DNA of 64,000 bases from NCBI GenBank assembly GCA_038373865.1, contig JAXGGA010002198.1, positions 62,001 to 126,000 of the forward strand, in the 5' to 3' direction. Shown here one piece after another: positions 57,762 through 64,000 of this stretch; position 1 is the first letter of the stretch, and every line of letters starts with the position of its first letter. The notes under the pieces are model-generated. The model saw only the letters and a list, made by a program, of their open reading frames with translations, was not told the origin of the DNA and searched no databases. The DNA is from Uloborus plumipes. Taxonomy: Eukaryota > Arthropoda > Arachnida > Araneae > Uloboridae. The position numbers and the translations under genes are program-made.

Positions 57762-58369
57762 TTTAAATTAAATATCAAACATTAGATTAACATTTTTTTC
57801 CTTGAAAAAATTACTGAGATATAAATTTCATTAAAAACGCTTGAAGGTTACCTGTTATGATAGTCCTCCAAACGTTTAATGATTATTAATGGTCTAATGT
57901 ATTTAATAAGAAACTTTTACAGTGTGAACGAACTTTTGAATTTCTTTTGTCACCAAATTCCTTAAAGATAATATACGAGTAGAAATGTATTATTAACGGC
58001 AAGGGAAAAAAAGCCGCAAGTGAATTTTCCAAATATTTTGTGTAACTGCAGAGAAAATTGAAGTCTTTTCTTTAAAATCTTGGTTATATCGATAGATCAA
58101 GACTTTGTACACTTTTGAGGTGTTACAAATTCTTGACGGTAAAAATGTATTACAGGGAAAATTAACCTTTTTGATTCAGTCGCGTAGCAGATATGCTATA
58201 ATTTCTTGTGTCAAATTAAATTGGTTAATTTTTGAGCTTATTAAAGTTCTTGCCAGAAATTTATCTTTTTGTATCAAAAGATCACAAAAATAAAGTTTGT
58301 GTGCTTTTTTTGTGTACAGCTGTTTAAAGAAAGGGGTCGCGTGACTGGCTGAGCCCAATATTAATTAAA
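57762..58369. other. No gene seen
   Basis: AT-rich spacer between two Helitrons. Overlapping open stretches at 58105-58358 on both strands have no family signature. Confidence 0.45.
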
Positions 58370-58710
58370 CTAGCTGCCAGGGCAGCTAGATTAGCTTCCT
58401 GCGGCATGTTGATGCATAACGTCCCCCCTGTAACTTTTACCTCGTTCTGAAGTTATATTATTTGATATAATTTAATGTTCATTCGATTTCCAGACATACC
58501 GCTCACGTGGCCCGGCGTAATTTCAAGAAACTACTCCCCCGCAAAGGTGGCTTGCTAACAGGCGCTTCACGCCTTTACTTTTTTCCTATATAAACAAATT
58601 ATTCGAATTATTGAGATGCTTCGCGCCTTCAAGATGGTGAGGAAAGTTTCAGTAAGTTCAGCTCGCTCAAAGAAAAAAAGCAGACATAGATACTCTTTAA
58701 TATAAGTAGA
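58370..58710 (-). mobile_element. Short non-autonomous Helitron, family 2
   Basis: On the minus strand it starts TCTACTTATATTAAAGAG (5' end at 58710, host A outside). It ends with the hairpin GCTGCCCTGGCAGC and TAG|T at 58370. It contains ACTACTCCCCCGCAAAGGTG and CTTCGCGCCTT blocks like the hairpin array in the 23-kb Helitron. 341 bp, no coding. Confidence 0.65.
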
Positions 58711-58884
58711 TGGCTTTTCAACAAATGAATGTTTCAAAATATTACAAGTAGCTAGCGATAAAAATGCTACATAAGTAGCCCGCTTATGAGTTTCGTGTTT
58801 GATTTAGTTAAGCCTTCATTCAAAATTCTCATTATCATTGTTATTACTGTTTCATAGCAACCACGTTTTGCAACAAATGGATTT

Positions 58885-59121
58885 CATATTTAAACATTTA
58901 TTAGGCTTAATCGCTTTAAATTTGACTACTTATTAATTGACATCTTCGCTATTTAAAATCGTATTATTATATAAATTGAAACTAATGAAGCCTGAAAACT
59001 TACCTATCTATCGGTGTCTGATTCGACTTTCAGTTAATTGGCGTTCAGGAGAAAGAAGCGTGACATAGAAAGATAGAAAGAAAGATAGTTAGAAAGCTAC
59101 TCAGTTTTTAATATAAGTAGA
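58885..59121 (-). mobile_element. Helitron family 2, 5' fragment
   Basis: The minus strand starts TCTACTTATATTAAAAACTG at 59121. It matches the 5' portion of the 23-kb Helitron almost base for base through GAAAGATAG, CTTTCTCCTGAACGCCAAT and GCGATTAAGCCTAATAAAT. The 3' hairpin and CTAG are absent; similarity stops near 58885. Confidence 0.7.
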
Positions 59122-60848
59122 TTATTTCGCCTCCTTTTGACTTTAAAAATGAAAGTCAGAACAATAAGCAACTTTTATTTCTCAAAATTAAAACATCGCA
59201 TTTTATTTATTGCATATATTCTTTTTGTAGTCATCTATATTTTAAATATGAATCTACTGTTTTCTTTTTAAATGGCGTACAGCAAATTTGTAGTTTTGTC
59301 TTCTACTAGTTTTATAATTGAAATTACAAGATCTCTATGTTTGCAAATAAAAGTTTATTAATATTTACATGAATGGCTTCATCTGCATATGTACTACAAT
59401 TACAGTACTGTTTTAGTTTTACATATAAATAACACAATCATTAGCAACTTTCCTCCTCCTATTTCTAAACTTAATAACACGCAAAAGCAATAAAATATTT
59501 GAGTTACATTCCATCCAATTTCACCACCAACGTTACATAACGATCATCTCTTTAGTAAATTGATAAATTATGATATTGCTAATGGTTAGCTAAATATTTT
59601 TGACCTGGATGTAGAAACCAGATTTTACCTCAAAAATATCAAGGATTAACATATTCAAAATATATATGTATTAGTGTCCCACAGTACTAACAGATCCAAC
59701 GCTTCTATTTAAGCTAACATAATATCTGTGCATACTTCAAAGCAATATATTGCTGTTTTAAACTTTTTAACAACCGAGTCTCATTGACTTGGTTAAGGTC
59801 GATGGCAGTGGGCAACACTGAAAATGAAAATGCCGATGCATCGCGCCGATTAACCTGAAAAATACAATGAAATTTCGTTGGAAAAACAGTCAAAGATAAA
59901 TATATGCTTAAAATATATGCTAAGAATAAATTTATGCTTAATCAACAATATAGCTGAAATGCCTATTAAAATTCAAGTATGCATGTGCAATAACTTTTTG
60001 TTTTATTTGCATAATGTCTTATTATTTGGGTTTTAAAATGAACAATTACATTTTTTAGAAAAGGTTTGCAATTTTTTTCCTAACCTTTTATTTTATATTT
60101 CGTAATTTAGATAAGATATATGGCAGTAAGTAATGTAACAACTATATGCGGAATGTCGTGAAGGGGGATTACAGTTCTGGAACATGGTTAGAAGTGGCCA
60201 CCAACAACACCAAAGTGGGCACTTACTTTTTTGGGTTTACTTAGCCACTACGATATTTTTTTAGTCTCAAGCTTTTAAAAGTTCAATTTGATCTATGTTC
60301 CTGTTGAAATTTTTCAATGTTGAAATTTGCATTGTTTTTTGTTCTTACCACTGCAATGCCTGCCAGGGCCACCAAGAGGCCATGACAGTTTAGTCGAAAA
60401 TCAGGGGACCTTCCCTTGGTAGCCCGGGTAGGTTTAGGAGTAGTGCAAATTATATAAGTTTTATGAGAGGAGGGGACCCGACAACCAAACAAAGGTGGTG
60501 AACTGTTCTAATCACAGCTTGTGGTCTGTAAGCCACTATAGCAGTGAAAAGGTTAAAGTATAAACGAGCGTTAACTTGTCGTTATTTTTTCTTTCATTGA
60601 GGCTATGTAAGTTGCGCTTTAGCCTTTTGCAGATAGTGCGATCCTCCTATAAAGAATCTAGTACCAGCACTAAATAGCGATGTTTCTGTATCTCGAAAAT
60701 CCTCCTAAGGGCCAGTCACAGTCAAAACTCTGATACAAGGCGTAAAAGCCAATAAAACTATAAAACAATTGATTTACCATAGCTTGCAAGTCTTTTTTCT
60801 TTAGCCCACCCCCCCCGATACAAATCCCAGAAAAAATACTAATAAAAA
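59122..60848. other. No gene seen; one GC-richer patch
   Basis: AT-rich. About 60340-60520 is GC-richer (GCCAGGGCCACCAAGAGGCC, TAGCCCGGGTAGG) and looks like part of a dispersed repeat or an old retroposon, but no ends or domains are visible. Confidence 0.4.
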
Positions 60849-61128
60849 GAAGTTCTGTTCAAGAACTAAACGAGCCTACTTTCCCGTACATCGACATCGG
60901 CATTCTCGCATCTGATCATTATTCTCTTTATTATCTGAGACTTAAAATTATGTCAAACGTACCTTTTTAGCACTTAGAGATGATTTCGCAAAAGCAAATA
61001 TACCCCTTTCATCAGATGAAATAGACACGGTAAAAAGCAATTAACGAATAAATAAAGTTTTGTCGCACCTTTTAAAGAGTTGTAACTGTTACAGTTCCTC
61101 CGTAGAAAAAATCCTCCATCGTTTTCAA

Positions 61129-61162
<34 letters not shown>

Positions 61163-62780
61163 TAAATAAATAAAAGTACAAAGAGCATCAAAACACATTT
61201 TATCAAAGAAAGAAAAAAAAAGAAAAAAAAAACTCGTCCGTTAATAAAATGTCTTGAATTTCACTTTTAATCTGTTGCCAGTTGTTAAATATAAATAAAG
61301 AATAAAATGTTCTCGTGAATGAAAAATTTTTGTTACAAAAAAAACATCGTCTGCCAAAAAATAATGATAATAATAATAAATGAAATAAAACAAATGAATA
61401 AATAAACAAAAAATCGTCTGCACAGTCAGTAATTTTTTTTCTGAGCCTGCATTTCCGCCATGTTTGCGGAGTCGGAGTCGGAATCAGAGTCCTCACAGAA
61501 GATTACTCAGAAAAGTACGTTACAAACATTATTTATCAAAACCATTTTCTTACAAAGTTAGTTTGAAGGAAATCCGACTTTAAGTTCAGGATCAACATTC
61601 AACTTAAATTCCCCGTAGACGCTTAATGTTAATTTTTTTTCTGAACGGTTCAATATTGAACGAAAAATGGTTCAAATCAAAAAGCGAAATATGGGAATGT
61701 ATGGGAAAGCCTCTCCGAGATCTTTCAAACAAAAAAAAGTTTATTCCATTCGGACGGTTCACTCAAAAGTTATTAGGGGTAACAGCTTGATTGAGCGGTT
61801 CAATGTTGAACGAAAAATTGTTCAAATCGAAAATGTAGATACGGGAATGAAGTATCCTTGAAAAGATCTTTCGAACAAAAAAAAGTTTGTTCAAATCGGA
61901 TTGTTCACCCAAAAGTTAGCATCGCGGGACCGGTTTTTTGAACGGTTCAAAGTGGAACCAAAAATTGTCCAAATCGAAAAGTCAAATATGGGAATGAGCT
62001 GCACTCGCTGAGATCTTTCGAACAAAAAAAAAATTGATTCCATTCGGACTGTTCACTCAAAATTTATTAGGTGGAGAAAGGTTGCTTAAACGGTTCAATG
62101 TTGAACCAAAAGTGTTCAAATTGAAATTTTAAATACGGTAATAAAGTATCCTTGCCGAGATGCTTCAAACAAAAAAAAAGTTTGTTTAAATCGGACTGTT
62201 CATTCAAAAGTTATTAGGGGTGACAGCTTGATTGAGCGGTTCAATGTTGAACGAAAAATTGTTCAAATCGGAAATGTAAATACGGGAATGAAGTACCCTT
62301 GAAAAGTTCTTTCCAACAAAAAAAAGTTTGTTCAAATCGGACTGTTCATTAAAAAGTTAGTATCGCGGGACCGGTTTTTTGAACGGCTCAAAGTTGAACC
62401 AAAAATTGTTCAAATCAAAAAATCAAATATGGGAATGAGCTGTACTCGCCGAGATCTTTCCAACAAAAAAAAGTTGGTCCAAATCGGAATGTTCATTCAA
62501 AAGTTATTAGGGGGGGACAGACAGACCGACCGACAGACCGACCGACCGACCGACCGACCGACGCACAAATTCCCCATCTCAATACCCTACTTTCAAATTT
62601 TTAATTTTTCGATATTCATTTTACCTTTTTATTTTTTTAACTTGGCGATATTTTTTGGACTTGGCGATATTTTTTTAACTTGGCGATATTTTTTGGACTT
62701 GGCGATATTTTTTAGATGCATTAAGCTACTTTTAATACTTTTTTCGTCTTTCTTTTATTTTTAACGGGAAAGTAGGCTAA
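60849..62780 (-). mobile_element. Helentron/HINE-like unit, copy 3 (uninterrupted)
   Basis: Hairpin AGTTCTGTTCAAGAACT (60851-60867), subterminal repeat AGCCTACTTTCCCGT (60873-60887) and partner ACGGGAAAGTAGGCT (62764-62778). It has an ATA/AAT microsatellite near 61130-61170, six diverged 147-bp repeats (about 61640-62510), a GACC/GACA run (about 62515-62562) and four TTGGCGATA blocks (62640-62712). This copy shows the unoccupied sites for both insertions found in copy 1. It is the cleanest representative of the unit in the window. Confidence 0.7.
62638..62714. repeat. TTGGCGATA short tandem array, copy 3
   Basis: Four TTGGCGATATTTTTT blocks, in the same order and spacing as in copies 1 and 2. 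Confidence 0.85.
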
Positions 62781-62786
62781 AAAGAC

Positions 62787-64000
62787 TAAAAAGCATTAAA
62801 AGTGGCTTAATGCATCAAAAAATATCGCCAAATCCAAAAAATATCGCCAAGTCAAAAAAATATCGCCAAATCAAAAAAAAAAGTCAAAAAGAAATAAAAA
62901 AGAAAAATGAATATTGAAAAATTAAAAATTGGAAGGTAGGGTATTGAGATGGGGATTTGTGCCGTCTGTCGGTCTGTCTGTCCCCCCCTAATAACTTTTG
63001 AATGAACATTCCGATTTAAACAAACTTTTTTTTGTTGGAAAGATCTCGGCGAGTACAGCTAATTCCCATATTTGATTTTTTGATTTGAACAATTTTTGGT
63101 TCAACTTTGAGCCGTTCAAACAACCTGTACCGCGATATTAACTTTTTAGTTAACAGTCCGATTTGAACAAACTTTTTTTTGTTCGAAAGGTCTTTTCAAG
63201 GATACTTCATTCCCGTATTTACATTTTCTATTTGAACAATTTTTGGTTCAACATTGAACCGTTCAAGCAACCTTTCACCACCTAATAACTTTTAAGTGAA
63301 CCGTCCGAATTGAATAAACTTTTTTTGTTCGAAAGGTCTTTTCAAGGATACTTCATTTCCGTTTTTAAATTTTAGATTTGAACAATTTTTCGTTCAACAT
63401 TGAACAGTTCAAACAAGCTGTCACCCCTAATAACTTTTGAGTGAACAGTCCGATTTAAAGAATGTTTTTTTTTTTGTTCGAAGCATCTCGGCAAGGATAC
63501 TTTATTACCGTATTTAAATTTTAAATTTGAACATTTTTGGTTCAACATTGAACCGTTCAAGCACCCTTTTCCCACCTAATAACTTCTAAGTGAACCGTCC
63601 GAATTGAATAAACTTTTTTTTGTTCGAAAGATCTTATCAAGGATACTTCATTCCCGTTTTTAAATTTTCAATTTGAACAATTTTTCGTTCAACATTGAAC
63701 CGTTCAAACAATCTCTCACCCCTAATAACTTTTGAGTGAACAGTCCGATTTAAACAAACTTTTTTGTTGGAAAGATCTTTTCAAGGATACTTCATTCCCG
63801 TATTTACATTTTCGATTAGAACAATTTTTCGTTCAACATTGAACCATTTAAACAAGCTCCCTTCAAACAAGCCCCTACTAACTTTTGAGTGAACAGTGGG
63901 ATTTAAACAAACTTTTTTTTTGTTCGAAAGATCTCAGCAAGGATACTTCATTACCATATTTAAATTTCGAACATTTTTTCATTCAACATTGAACCGTTTA
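62787..64000 (+). mobile_element. Helentron/HINE-like unit, copy 4, inverted and cut by the window end
   Basis: Inverse orientation to copies 1-3. It begins CTAAAAAGCATTAAAAGTGG, then has three inverse TATCGCCAA blocks (62820-62870) and GTCTGTCGGTCTGTCTGTCC (about 62965-62985). At least six inverse 147-bp repeats follow (CGTTCAACATTGAACCGTTC and variants) to the window end. The ACGGGAAAGTAGGCT end is missing at the junction with copy 3, so the two meet tail to tail with only one subterminal repeat between them. Confidence 0.7.

Overview
The window is strongly AT-rich eukaryotic nuclear DNA. There is no operon structure, no ribosomal RNA gene, no tRNA gene and no CRISPR array. I infer an arthropod, most likely a spider or other arachnid. 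The grounds are the TTGGCGATA-type interspersed repeats, Helitron ends with a CCCGGGCAACGCCGGG hairpin, tRNA-derived SINEs and fragments of a DUF7869-type multicopy protein family. This is pattern recognition, not a database match. Almost everything that can be annotated is transposable-element (TE) sequence, much of it nested.

0-6.7 kb: an old, stop-ridden DUF7869-type ORF is split by two tandem copies of a Helentron/HINE-like unit. The first copy itself carries a TAA-flanked MITE and a second Helentron-like element. 7.8-12.2 kb: two tRNA-type SINEs, an element with long inverted ends, a TTAA-flanked piggyBac-type element and an 8-bp-TSD hAT element. 14.2-21.2 kb: an element with GGGCAATTCCA ends holds a Harbinger-like MITE and a recent 256-bp tandem duplication. 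It is followed by a degraded Tigger/pogo element, split by an 8-bp-TSD long-TIR element, which is itself split by a Helitron. 21.5-24.6 kb: diverged copies of the TTGGCG repeat and a 1.55-kb non-autonomous Helitron.

24.6-42 kb is emptier and holds the two best host-gene candidates. One is a first coding exon for a signal peptide ending at a perfect donor (29,060-29,123). The other is a phase-consistent spliced model for a small cysteine-rich protein (38,099-39,796). Between and around them are further TTAA, inverted-repeat and pogo-type elements. 43.1-45.3 kb is a long near-perfect palindrome with the same 50-codon ORF in both arms. 45.3-60.8 kb holds Helitron pieces, a 1.7-kb TA-flanked element, pogo, hAT, Harbinger-like and piggyBac-type MITEs and a diverged direct repeat. 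60.85 kb to the end holds another copy of the Helentron-like unit and a second one in inverted, tail-to-tail orientation.

A theme across the window is that non-autonomous elements of several superfamilies are filled with many copies of one short motif each, a different motif per element. These look like transposase-binding arrays. No complete autonomous transposon and no complete conserved host gene is visible. Several short coding candidates are flagged with low confidence.
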